Assembly (NCBI GenBank): GCA_023662725.1
Contig: JAMPIL010000002.1
Coordinates: 1-64,000, forward strand
Source: Ruminococcus flavefaciens
GTDB lineage: Bacteria; Bacillota; Clostridia; Oscillospirales; Ruminococcaceae
DNA: 64,000 nucleotides
Direction of reading: 5' to 3'
This document shows positions 8,931 to 16,844 of this stretch, in pieces. Under the pieces are notes generated by a model that worked only from the letters and a program-made list of their open reading frames with translations, searched no databases and was not told where the DNA came from. Numbering within the stretch: the stretch's first letter is position 1; each line of letters opens with the position of its first letter. The position numbers were made by a program, and so were the translations under genes.

Positions 8931-9685
8931 AATCGCTTTTTTCGGCTTTTTTAATGTACTCACGGATTCCTGTTCCGCAGGTTGAGTGGAAAGAGGAAAA
9001 CCGGAGATATTCTCTTTGTTTTTTTCCGCTGATCGGAGCTGTAATAGGTGGAATATCCTTGATTTGGTATCTTTTTTGCCGAAGATTTGGAGTTAACGCT
9101 TTGCTTTTTTCGGCGGTTCTGACTGCGATTCCGATTATAGTAACGGGAGGTATTCACCTTGATGGATTCTGCGACGTTTGTGACGCCAAAGCCTGTTGCG
9201 GTTCACGAGAGAGAATGCTTGAAATTATGAGTGATTCTCATATTGGAGCTTTTGCTGCAATAAATCTTACTATTTATGTTCTGCTTCAAACCGGACTTTT
9301 TTCACAGATAAACAGCATTTCTGTTATGAGCATTTGCAGTATAGGCTATATTCAGTCGAGAGCATGGAGCGGTCTTGGAGCGATTACATTTCAAGCAGCA
9401 AAAAAAATCGGTACTTTGCAAAGTTTTACAGAGCCGGCACATAAAAATATTACTATATCTGTTGAGATTGCAATATTAGCCCTGACTTCTCTTGCTATGA
9501 TTCTGGTCGAACCAATATGCGGCATTTCTGCGGTATGTGGAGGAACAGCTGCATTCGTTTATTATCGAATTTTCTCTTACAGGAAATTCGGCGGAACTAC
9601 GGGAGATATCGCCGGATATTTTCTTCAGATATGCGAGCTTGTGATAATTGCTTTTGCCGTGTTTGCAAATATGATAGTGAGGTGA
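8918..9685 (+). CDS. cobS: Adenosylcobinamide-GDP ribazoletransferase (cobalamin synthase) CobS
   Basis: Integral membrane enzyme that joins adenosylcobinamide-GDP to alpha-ribazole (or its phosphate), the last step of cobalamin assembly. Several hydrophobic helices are evident, with the cytoplasmic motif HLDGFCDVCDA followed by RERMLEIMSDSHIGAF, which corresponds to the conserved Asp-rich substrate loop of CobS. A GAAAGGAG ribosome-binding site lies inside the cobU 3' end. Confidence 0.93.
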   Translation: MHIIKSLFSAFLMYSRIPVPQVEWKEENRRYSLCFFPLIGAVIGGISLIWYLFCRRFGVNALLFSAVLTAIPIIVTGGIHLDGFCDVCDAKACCGSRERMLEIMSDSHIGAFAAINLTIYVLLQTGLFSQINSISVMSICSIGYIQSRAWSGLGAITFQAAKKIGTLQSFTEPAHKNITISVEIAILALTSLAMILVEPICGISAVCGGTAAFVYYRIFSYRKFGGTTGDIAGYFLQICELVIIAFAVFANMIVR

Positions 9686-9689
9686 CAAA

Positions 9690-10070
9690 ATGATTTTTAT
9701 AACGGGGGGGGCATATCAGGGAAAAGCTCGATATGCCGCAGAAAAGTATGATCTTGATATCAGGGATATTGCTGACGGCGAAACAATCGGAATAGGTAAT
9801 GTTTCCGGTTGCAAATGCGTGAAAAATTTCCACATTCTGATAAAACGGCTTCTTGATTCGGGAGAGAATCCTTTGGAATCGACACAAAAACTTGTCATCG
9901 AAAATCCTGATATTATAATAATTATGAACGATATAGGCGGAGGAATCATTCCCCTTGAAAAATCGGAACGAATCTGGCGTGAACAGGTAGGGATGATCGG
10001 ATGCTTTTTTGCCGGACAAGCAGAATGTGTTGAAAGAATCATCTGCGGAATTGGTATGAGGATAAAATAA
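9690..10070 (+). CDS. Short CobU-like nucleotide-binding protein
   Basis: A 126-residue protein starting MIFITGGAYQGKA, a P-loop like that of CobU but with Ala where Ser/Thr is expected. It also shares the IIIIMNDIGGGIIPLEKSERIWRE segment, which resembles the CobU VTNEVG strand. It is about 50 residues shorter than CobU and lacks the YIATM/H-region. It may be a kinase-only or regulatory paralogue; similar short CobU-like proteins occur in cobalamin operons of Clostridia. Start chosen from a GAGGTG site 6 bases upstream of the ATG. Confidence 0.75.
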   Translation: MIFITGGAYQGKARYAAEKYDLDIRDIADGETIGIGNVSGCKCVKNFHILIKRLLDSGENPLESTQKLVIENPDIIIIMNDIGGGIIPLEKSERIWREQVGMIGCFFAGQAECVERIICGIGMRIK

Positions 10071-10071
10071 T

Positions 10072-10635
10072 ATGAGAATTATTTTAATACGTCATGGAAA
10101 GACGGTCGGAAACGTTCAGAAGCGGTATATAGGCAAAACTGACGAATCACTCTGCACTGAGGGCATCTCTGAACTTGCGGAAAGGGAGTATCCTGAAACA
10201 GAAATAGTTATTTCCAGTCCCCTGAAACGCTGTATAGAAACGGCTGAAATTATTTATCCGGACACAAAAACACTTGTATACGAGAATTTGCGTGAGTGTG
10301 ATTTCGGTGATTTTGAAGGGAAAAATTACTCCGAGCTTAATGGAAACGAAGCTTACCAGCGTTGGATAGACAGCGGAGGAACTCTTCCTTTCCCGAACGG
10401 CGAATCGCACGAAGCTTTTAATAAACGCTGTGCTGACGCTTTTGAAGAGGCTGTTTTCAATAATTGTGCTTCGGAGAGCATTGCATTTGTGATTCATGGG
10501 GGAACAATTATGGCGATTCTCGAAAAATTTGCTGTTCCAAAGGGCAGATTTTACGATTTTCAGGTTGAAAACGGATGTGGATTTATTGCGGAACTTGACG
10601 GCAAAGCTCTTAAAATTGTCAGGAGGATATGTTAA
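10072..10635 (+). CDS. cobC: Alpha-ribazole phosphatase, histidine phosphatase family
   Basis: Phosphoglycerate-mutase-like phosphatase of 187 residues. The catalytic RHG motif is in ILIRHGKTVGN, followed by the SSPLKRCIETAEII segment and a second catalytic histidine in VIHGGTIMAIL. In this operon the natural substrate is expected to be alpha-ribazole-5'-phosphate or adenosylcobalamin-phosphate. The family is broad, so the assignment of substrate rests on context (between the cobU-like gene and cbiB). Confidence 0.85.
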   Translation: MRIILIRHGKTVGNVQKRYIGKTDESLCTEGISELAEREYPETEIVISSPLKRCIETAEIIYPDTKTLVYENLRECDFGDFEGKNYSELNGNEAYQRWIDSGGTLPFPNGESHEAFNKRCADAFEEAVFNNCASESIAFVIHGGTIMAILEKFAVPKGRFYDFQVENGCGFIAELDGKALKIVRRIC

Positions 10636-10637
10636 GT

Positions 10638-11609
10638 ATGCTGGAGTGTGTTTTGCCGGTTATTCCGTTGATTCTGGGATTTATTATTGATTTTTTTCTG
10701 GGTGATCCATACAGTCTGCCGCATCCGATTCGACTGATAGGAACAATGATAATGAAGCTTGAAAAAAAACTTAGGAAGCCTGATTCAGACCATGATAGTC
10801 TTTGTGGAACAATTCTTGCGGTTATAGTTCTTGCGGCATCAACGATTGCTCCGCTTGGAATACTGTTTATAAGCTATAGTATAAGCAAATGGCTTGGAAT
10901 AGCCGTTGAGTCGATTTTATGCTACTATTTGATTGCAGCAAAATGTCTTAAAAATGAGAGCATGAAAGTTTTTCATGCTATATCTGCAAAGGATACTGAA
11001 AAGGCTCGACATGCAGTCTCAATGATCGTGGGCAGAGATACAGCCTGCCTTGACGAGAGTGGCATTATAAAGGCAGCGGTCGAAACTGTTGCTGAAAATA
11101 CATCCGATGGGGTTACTGCTCCGATTTTTTACATGACTTTTTTCGGAGCAATTGGCGGTTTTTTCTATAAGTCGGCTAACACAATGGATTCGATGATCGG
11201 CTATAAAAATGAAAAATACCTGAATTTCGGACGTTTTGCTGCACGTCTTGATGATATTCTGAATTTTATTCCCTCACGCTTAACAGCTGTATTCATGATT
11301 TTGTCGGCTTATATTTTACGATTCAATGGCAGGGGCGCATATAAAATCTGGAGACGTGACCGCTTTAATCATGCAAGTCCTAATTCGGCTCAGACAGAAT
11401 CAGTCTGCGCCGGAGCGCTGGACGTAATGCTCGCCGGAGATGCCTATTATTTCGGAAAACTTTGCAAAAAAAAGACGATCGGGGACGATATCCGTCCAAT
11501 TAAAAACGAGGATATATGCCGTGCCAATAGTCTTATGTACTGCACTGCGGTATTGATGCTGATCCTTTCAGCGGTTGTAAGAGCAATAATATTTGGAGTG
11601 ATTTTATGA
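10638..11609 (+). CDS. cbiB: Adenosylcobinamide-phosphate synthase CbiB
   Basis: Membrane protein that attaches (R)-1-amino-2-propanol phosphate to adenosylcobyric acid. The N-terminal LGDPYSLPHPIRLIG and the central VAENTSDGVTAPIFY motif, followed by KSANTMDSMIGYKN, are diagnostic. AGGAGG at 10621-10626 is 11 bases before the ATG at 10638 but only 2 before an in-frame ATG at 10629, so the later start is preferred. Its 3' end overlaps cobD by 4 bases (ATGA). Confidence 0.93.
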   Translation: MLECVLPVIPLILGFIIDFFLGDPYSLPHPIRLIGTMIMKLEKKLRKPDSDHDSLCGTILAVIVLAASTIAPLGILFISYSISKWLGIAVESILCYYLIAAKCLKNESMKVFHAISAKDTEKARHAVSMIVGRDTACLDESGIIKAAVETVAENTSDGVTAPIFYMTFFGAIGGFFYKSANTMDSMIGYKNEKYLNFGRFAARLDDILNFIPSRLTAVFMILSAYILRFNGRGAYKIWRRDRFNHASPNSAQTESVCAGALDVMLAGDAYYFGKLCKKKTIGDDIRPIKNEDICRANSLMYCTAVLMLILSAVVRAIIFGVIL

Positions 11610-12643
11610 TAAATTTTTCTCATGGCGGCGATATTTATTCTCGAAAAGTCGATTATGATTTTTCTGCAAATATCAATCCTCTTGGTATGCCGGAGAGCGT
11701 TAAGAGAATCCTTGCCCGAAAAATCAATGATTTCGAGCATTATCCCGACCCAAATTGTTTCGCGCTCGTTAAGGAAATAGCTCTGTATGAAGGCGTTGGA
11801 GTTAATAGAATCGTTTGTGGAAACGGTGCGGATGATCTGATTTACCGTATCGTTCAGGCTTTGAATCCGAAAAATACGCTTATTGCCATACCGACTTTCT
11901 CGGAATACAAAAAAGCTCTTCGGACTGCCGGATGCTCGGTAAATTATCATCAGCTCAAAGAAAATTATGAGTTTGAGGTCAGGGAGGATATCATTGAAAA
12001 AATTGACGGAAACGATATGATGTTTCTTTGTAATCCTAATAATCCAACCGGAAAAATGATTGCTTCGGAACTTATGGAGAAGATAATCAAAAAATGTAAC
12101 GAAACTGGCTGTTTGCTTATTCTTGATGAATGCTTTATGGATTTTGCCGAAGAAAAGGCAAGATTTAATCTTAAACCTAATTGGAAGAACGTTTTGGTGC
12201 TTAAAGCTTTCACAAAAATTTATGCTATGGCAGGACTGCGTCTTGGATATGTTATCTGTCCGGATTTAAAAATTGCAGATAAAATTCGCAGCTTCGGTCA
12301 ATGCTGGAGCGTTTCAGTTCCGGCACAGCTTGCTGGAGAAACTGCAATAAAAGAGCGTGAATATGTTTCAGAAACAGTTCGCCTCATTGCTGAAGAGAGA
12401 GCGTTTCTCAGTGAAAAATTACATGATTTTGGATTTAAGGTTTATGAATCTGCGGTGAACTTTATATTGTTCCGATGCAGTTTGCCGCTTGACCGTCTGC
12501 TTCTTGAAAAGAAGAGGATAGCAGTCCGCAGATGTGATAATTTTGCAGGACTTGAGGCGGGATTTTTCAGAATTGCCGTTAGAACGCATGAAGAGAATGA
12601 GATTCTGATAAATGCAATAGAGGAGGTTCTTGAAAATGGCTAA
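11606..12643 (+). CDS. cobD: L-threonine-O-3-phosphate decarboxylase CobD
   Basis: PLP-dependent fold-type I enzyme that makes aminopropanol phosphate for CbiB. Conserved segments are HGGDIYSRKVDYDFSANINP at the N-terminus, CNPNNPTGK, LDECFMDFAE, and the lysine region VLKAFTKIYAMAGLRLGY. A histidinol-phosphate aminotransferase would look similar, but the HGGDI/DFSANINP start and position directly after cbiB point to CobD. Length 345. Confidence 0.92.
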   Translation: MINFSHGGDIYSRKVDYDFSANINPLGMPESVKRILARKINDFEHYPDPNCFALVKEIALYEGVGVNRIVCGNGADDLIYRIVQALNPKNTLIAIPTFSEYKKALRTAGCSVNYHQLKENYEFEVREDIIEKIDGNDMMFLCNPNNPTGKMIASELMEKIIKKCNETGCLLILDECFMDFAEEKARFNLKPNWKNVLVLKAFTKIYAMAGLRLGYVICPDLKIADKIRSFGQCWSVSVPAQLAGETAIKEREYVSETVRLIAEERAFLSEKLHDFGFKVYESAVNFILFRCSLPLDRLLLEKKRIAVRRCDNFAGLEAGFFRIAVRTHEENEILINAIEEVLENG

Positions 12644-14117
12644 AGCAATAATGATTCAGGGAACTATGTCCGGCGCAGGAAAGAGTCTTGTTTCAGCGGC
12701 TCTATGCCGTATTTTTGCTCAGGAGGGATATAAAACTGCTCCTTTTAAATCGCAGAATATGGCGCTGAATTCGTTCATTACGAGAGACGGACTTGAAATG
12801 GGACGAGCGCAGGCAATGCAGGCGGAAGCTGCCGCAATAGAACCGTCGGTACTTATGAATCCGATTCTTTTAAAGCCTACAACGGATATCGGTTCGCAGG
12901 TTATTGTCAATGGGGAAGTGGTCGGAAATATGAGCGCATCAGATTATTTTCGCAGAAAAAAAGAGCTTATTCCGGAGATACTGCGAGCATATAACGAGCT
13001 TGATAAAATGTACGATGTTATCGTGATCGAGGGGGCAGGAAGTCCTGTTGAACTGAATCTAAAAACTGACGATATCGTTAATATGGGCATGGCAAAGCTG
13101 GTGAATGCTCCGGTTATTCTTGTCGGCGATATAGACCGTGGGGGCATTTTTGCTCAGCTTCTGGGAACTCTTTCGCTGCTTGAAAAGGACGAGCTGGATA
13201 TGGTCAAAGGAGTAATGGTCAACAAGTTCAGAGGGGATAAATCGCTTTTCGAGAGTGGGGTAAAAATTCTTGAAGAGCGTGGAGAGAAGCCGGTTGTCGG
13301 AGTTATTCCGTATGTGAACTGCGATATCGACGATGAGGACAGTCTTTCGGATAAGCTTTTGAAAAAAGGCGCCGGATTGATAGATATTGCCGTTATAAGG
13401 CTTCCGAGAATATCGAATTTTACCGATTTTGACGTCTTTTCCCAATACAGCGAAGTTTCAGTGCGATACGTTTCCAAGTCCGAAGAACTTGGCGAACCGG
13501 ATATGATTATAATTCCCGGAACTAAGAGTACTCTTTCCGATATGAAATGGCTCAGAACCAGCGGTCTTGAAGCTGCTGTGAAGAAATGCGCTTCTCACGA
13601 TATCCCGATTTTTGGAATCTGCGGCGGTTATCAGATGCTTGGCAGAAAAGTTTCCGATCCTGAAAATACAGAAGGCGGCGGAGAAATTTCCGGAATGGGA
13701 CTTCTTGATACCGAAACTATTTTCAGAAAAAATAAAACAAGAACACGAATCACTGGGGAAATACTTAGTGCAGACGGGTTCTTTTCCTGCATTTGCGGAG
13801 CTTCTTTCGAGGGATATGAGATTCATATGGGAGACACTTTGGTCAAAGGAAATCCGCTTGCCTATCTCTCAGACGGACGTAAAGACGGTTCTTATCATAA
13901 AAATATTGCCGGAAGCTATGTTCACGGATTCTTTGATAAAAAAGAGATCGCCGGAAATATCGTTAAAGCATTATTCCGTAAAAAAGGACTTGAATACGGC
14001 GGAGCGTTCATTGACAGAAAGGCTTACAAGGAGAATCAATACGATATTCTTGCAGATACAGTTCGTGAAAATATTGATACAGAGCTTCTTTTCAGAATTC
14101 TCAGGGAGGGCGTTTAA
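12636..14117 (+). CDS. cobQ: Cobyric acid synthase CobQ/CbiP
   Basis: Glutamine-dependent amidation of the remaining four side chains of adenosylcobyrinic a,c-diamide. The synthetase domain begins MIQGTMSGAGKSLVSAALCR (P-loop) and contains KSQNMALNSF. The C-terminal amidotransferase domain has IFGICGGYQML with the nucleophilic Cys and GSYVHGFFD with the His. The ATG at 12636 is 9 bases after AGGAGG; an in-frame TTG at 12630 is only 3 bases away and is rejected. It overlaps the cobD end by 8 bases. Confidence 0.95.
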   Translation: MAKAIMIQGTMSGAGKSLVSAALCRIFAQEGYKTAPFKSQNMALNSFITRDGLEMGRAQAMQAEAAAIEPSVLMNPILLKPTTDIGSQVIVNGEVVGNMSASDYFRRKKELIPEILRAYNELDKMYDVIVIEGAGSPVELNLKTDDIVNMGMAKLVNAPVILVGDIDRGGIFAQLLGTLSLLEKDELDMVKGVMVNKFRGDKSLFESGVKILEERGEKPVVGVIPYVNCDIDDEDSLSDKLLKKGAGLIDIAVIRLPRISNFTDFDVFSQYSEVSVRYVSKSEELGEPDMIIIPGTKSTLSDMKWLRTSGLEAAVKKCASHDIPIFGICGGYQMLGRKVSDPENTEGGGEISGMGLLDTETIFRKNKTRTRITGEILSADGFFSCICGASFEGYEIHMGDTLVKGNPLAYLSDGRKDGSYHKNIAGSYVHGFFDKKEIAGNIVKALFRKKGLEYGGAFIDRKAYKENQYDILADTVRENIDTELLFRILREGV

Positions 14118-14639
14118 GTGGGACTTACACATATTTACTGCGGAAATGGAAAGGGAAAAACTTCCGCGGCAATGGGACTTGCCCTTCGTGCGGCAGGAGC
14201 AGGGATGAGGGTTCATATTGTCCAGCTATTAAAAGGCAGCGAAACATCTGAACTGAATACGCTTGCTTTGATTCCGAACATAACTGTAAGACGCTGCGAT
14301 AAAGATTATGGATTTACTTTTTCAATGGGCAGCAGTGAAAAGCTGGAGATTACTAACAGTCACGATCGACTGTTGAGCGAAGCGGAAAAGCTGATGAAAA
14401 ATGGTGAAATTGATGTTCTGATAATTGACGAATTCAATGCAGCTTACAAATATGGACTGATTGATATTGAACTTGCCGACAGGATAGTCCTTGAAAAAAA
14501 TCCCGAAACAGAGCTTGTTCTGACAGGTAGGGATCCGCAGGAGAAATTTTTGCAGGCGGCAGATTACATAAGTGAAATAAAAGCGGTTAAACATCCATAT
14601 TCGTGCGGAATAGGAGCAAGAAAGGGGATTGAATACTGA
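14118..14639 (+). CDS. cobO: Corrinoid adenosyltransferase, CobA/CobO type
   Basis: ATP:cob(I)yrinic acid a,c-diamide adenosyltransferase of the P-loop (BtuR/CobA) class. It starts with GTG immediately after the cobQ stop and follows a GGGAGG site. The glycine-rich GNGKGKTSAAMGLALRAAG holds the P-loop, with DVLIIDEFNAA as the Walker B region. Length 173 is typical. Confidence 0.93.
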   Translation: MGLTHIYCGNGKGKTSAAMGLALRAAGAGMRVHIVQLLKGSETSELNTLALIPNITVRRCDKDYGFTFSMGSSEKLEITNSHDRLLSEAEKLMKNGEIDVLIIDEFNAAYKYGLIDIELADRIVLEKNPETELVLTGRDPQEKFLQAADYISEIKAVKHPYSCGIGARKGIEY

Positions 14640-15277
14640 TGAACGGAATTGAATTTGTTTTGCCGGAAGATATTGAAAAACGCAGTTTTGAGATAATTGA
14701 ACAGGAGCTGTCCGGAAGAGAAATTGGCGATAAGATCAAGCCAGTGGTCATGCGTGTAATTCATACAACTGCGGACTTTGAATATTTCGATAACCTTAAA
14801 TTTTCTGAAAATGTAATTGACAAAATCCTTGAATTGATACATGAAGGCGTTGTTTTCGTAACTGATACAAATATGGCTTTATCGGGAATTAATAAGTCTG
14901 CTTTGAGAAAACTTGGATGTGAAGCTTATTGTTTTATGTCAGACAGCGACGTTGCATCGTCGGCAAAATCAGAGCAGACAACCAGAGCTGCGGCTTCGGT
15001 CGATAAAGCAGCGGCTATGGGAAGAAAGATAATTTATGTTGTCGGAAATGCTCCGACGGCTTTGGTAAGACTTTTTGAGCATATTCAAAAGGGAGATTTT
15101 ATTCCTGCGGCAGTTATCGGAGCTCCGGTTGGATTTGTGAATGTGGTTCGTTCAAAAGAGCTTATTATGAATACCGATGTGCCGTATATTGTTGCAGAGG
15201 GCAGAAAAGGCGGAAGCGGAGTTGCGGCGGCAATATGCAACGCTCTTCTTTATATGGCAGGCGGCAGAGCCGTTTGA
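14639..15277 (+). CDS. cbiC: Cobalt-precorrin-8 methylmutase CbiC
   Basis: Moves the C-11 methyl group to C-12 to form cobyrinic acid. MRVIHTTADFEYFDNL holds the catalytic histidine (His42 in this protein, matching the family position), and the GNAPTALVRLFE and GAPVGFVNVVRSKE segments complete the signature. It is the last gene of the operon; the next gene starts behind its own promoter and riboswitch. No strong terminator follows the stop, so read-through into the riboswitch leader is possible. Confidence 0.94.
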   Translation: MNGIEFVLPEDIEKRSFEIIEQELSGREIGDKIKPVVMRVIHTTADFEYFDNLKFSENVIDKILELIHEGVVFVTDTNMALSGINKSALRKLGCEAYCFMSDSDVASSAKSEQTTRAAASVDKAAAMGRKIIYVVGNAPTALVRLFEHIQKGDFIPAAVIGAPVGFVNVVRSKELIMNTDVPYIVAEGRKGGSGVAAAICNALLYMAGGRAV

Positions 15278-15351
15278 TTTGGCAAAATTACCTTAATAAA
15301 GCATCAGATGGAGAAAAAACAGTGCAAACCGACAATTTGTGCAGAAGCTTA

Positions 15352-15380
15352 TTGAAAATGGTATCGCTTTATGGTATAAT
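15352..15380 (+). promoter_or_regulatory. Sigma-A type promoter for the riboswitch operon
   Basis: TTGAAA at 15352-15357 and a perfect TATAAT at 15375-15380 are separated by exactly 17 bases. Transcription would start near 15387, giving a leader of about 380 nucleotides that contains the cobalamin riboswitch. Confidence 0.8.
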
Positions 15381-15414
15381 TTGATTAAGGTTTGTATACA
15401 TACCATAATCAAAA

Positions 15415-15605
15415 ATTTAAACAATTGAATAGGTAAGCGGTGCTCCGGAATGCTAAGGCATTGTCCGGAGGTAAAAGGGAAACAGGTTTGAATCCTGTAC
15501 GATCTCGTCACTGTGTAGGAGGAGCGTATTGCTATTATGTCACTGATTTTGTCGGGAAGGCAGCAATTGCGTTAAGATACCCAAGTCAGGAAACCTGCCG
15601 TTTAT
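15415..15605 (+). ncRNA. Cobalamin riboswitch
   Basis: The conserved elements occur in order: AGCGGTGCTCCGG, GGGAAACAGGTTTGAATCC, the CACTGTG and GTCACTG elements, GTCGGGAAGG, and the B12 box AAGTCAGGAAACCTGCC at 15583-15599. It lies in the leader of the cbiK-ABC transporter operon. Exact 5' and 3' limits are approximate. The downstream terminator hairpin (15693-15725) and ribosome-binding-site hairpin (15740-15763) give it a plausible OFF mechanism when adenosylcobalamin is bound. Confidence 0.93.
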
Positions 15606-15692
15606 CAGTACAGGAACGTGTTTTACGTTCCAGATCACGAGGTATTGGTCGTACATTTTTCAAACGCCGCTTTTGACGGGGTTTGTTTCTTG

Positions 15693-15725
15693 TACCCTTT
15701 TTCAACCGATTAAGGGTATTTTTAT
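15693..15725 (+). terminator. Intrinsic terminator in the riboswitch expression platform
   Basis: TACCCTT pairs with AAGGGTA across a 12-base loop, followed directly by a T-rich run (TTTTTATT). It lies about 90 bases after the B12 box and before the cbiK start, as expected for transcriptional control by the riboswitch. Confidence 0.75.
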
Positions 15726-15739
15726 TGCCGATCTCAATG

Positions 15740-15763
15740 CCTCCGAAAAATGTTAGTCGGAGG
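15740..15763 (+). promoter_or_regulatory. Hairpin that occludes the cbiK ribosome-binding site
   Basis: CCTCCGA at 15740-15746 is perfectly complementary to TCGGAGG at 15757-15763, and GGAGG is the only good ribosome-binding site for the ATG at 15771. In this fold the site is hidden, which suggests a second, translational layer of control after the terminator. Confidence 0.6.
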
Positions 15764-15770
15764 AAAATTT

Positions 15771-16769
15771 ATGAAAATTAAAAAAGTTACTGCAATGCTT
15801 ATTGCTATCGCCGCAACTGCTTCAATGATGACGGCTTGCGGAAGCAAGACTTCTGAAAGTACTTCAACCGATAAGTCATCCGAAACTACAACGGTTGATA
15901 ATTCCGCAGAAGAGGATGACGATGAGAATTACGAAACCGGAGACGCTTCGCTTGATAATGTCCGCAATCAGGATAATATTGGTGAAAACGAGCTTCTTGT
16001 TCTCAGCTTTGGTACAAGCTATAACGACAGCCGACGTCTTACTATTGGCGCTATTGAGGACGCTATTGAAAAGGCAGTTCCTGATTTTTCAGTAAGAAGA
16101 GGATTTACAGCAAATATCGTCATTGATCACATTCAGAGAAGAGACGGGATTCTTATAGACGACGTTGACGCAGCTTTACAGAGAGCTGTTGACAATGGAG
16201 TAAAAAATCTTGTTGTTCAGCCAACTCATCTTATGAATGGTTTTGAGTATGACGAACTGGTTGAAAAGGTTGGAAATTATTCTGACGCTTTCGATAAAGT
16301 TGTTTTCGGAGAGCCGCTTCTCACAAGCGATGATGACTTCAAAAGAGTGGAAAAAGCCATAACTGACTGGACTTCCGAATATGATGACGGTGAAACTGCG
16401 ATTTGTTTTATGGGTCACGGAACAGAAGCCGCTTCAAATCAGGTTTATTCAAAAATGCAGGATATTCTCACAGCCGACGGTTATAAGAATTACTTCATCG
16501 GAACCGTTGAAGCGGCTCCAACCTTAGAGGACGTTCTTACCGCTGTGAAAGCAGGAGGTTATAAGAGAGTCGTTCTCGAACCGCTTATGGTGGTTGCAGG
16601 AGATCATGCCAATAACGATATGGCTGGAGATGAAGAGGATTCATGGAAGGCTGTTTTTGAAAACGAAGGCTTCGAGGTTGTTTGCCTTCTTCGTGGACTT
16701 GGCGAAAACGAGGCAATCAGAGCAATATATACAGATCATGCAAATGACGCTGTAGCAAAGATAAAATAA
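15771..16769 (+). CDS. cbiK: Exported sirohydrochlorin cobaltochelatase lipoprotein CbiK
   Basis: Class II chelatase of the CbiK family that inserts cobalt into sirohydrochlorin. Residues 1-23 form a lipoprotein signal ending in the lipobox MTAC (lipidated Cys23), then an acidic Ser/Thr-rich linker to about residue 70. The chelatase domain starts LLVLSFGTSYNDSRR. The metal-binding histidines of the family are visible: His153 (QPTHLMNG), His216 (FMGHGTEA) and His279 (VAGDHANND). Start at 15771 follows GGAGG; an in-frame upstream ATG would destroy the signal peptide. Most CbiK proteins are cytoplasmic; exported forms are known from Desulfovibrio. The substrate could instead be another metal or tetrapyrrole. 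Confidence 0.88.
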   Translation: MKIKKVTAMLIAIAATASMMTACGSKTSESTSTDKSSETTTVDNSAEEDDDENYETGDASLDNVRNQDNIGENELLVLSFGTSYNDSRRLTIGAIEDAIEKAVPDFSVRRGFTANIVIDHIQRRDGILIDDVDAALQRAVDNGVKNLVVQPTHLMNGFEYDELVEKVGNYSDAFDKVVFGEPLLTSDDDFKRVEKAITDWTSEYDDGETAICFMGHGTEAASNQVYSKMQDILTADGYKNYFIGTVEAAPTLEDVLTAVKAGGYKRVVLEPLMVVAGDHANNDMAGDEEDSWKAVFENEGFEVVCLLRGLGENEAIRAIYTDHANDAVAKIK

Positions 16770-16778
16770 GTTTTTCAG

Positions 16779-16799
16779 TGGGGGACGATTTGTCCCCCA
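16779..16799 (+). other. Strong hairpin between cbiK and the next lipoprotein gene
   Basis: TGGGGGAC and GTCCCCCA form an 8-base-pair stem around GATTT. No T run follows, so it is probably an mRNA stability or processing element rather than a terminator. Confidence 0.5.
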
Positions 16800-16844
16800 T
16801 GACAAAACTACATATACAATAAAAAAACGGAGAGGTATAAATTT

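Noticed and set aside
13612..14208. 198-codon frame overlapping cobQ and cobO in another phase
   Set aside because: Both overlapped genes are clear family members; the frame is a shadow with no recognisable product.
15440..15676. Open frame of 78 codons across the riboswitch
   Set aside because: It coincides with the conserved cobalamin riboswitch elements and has no ribosome-binding site.
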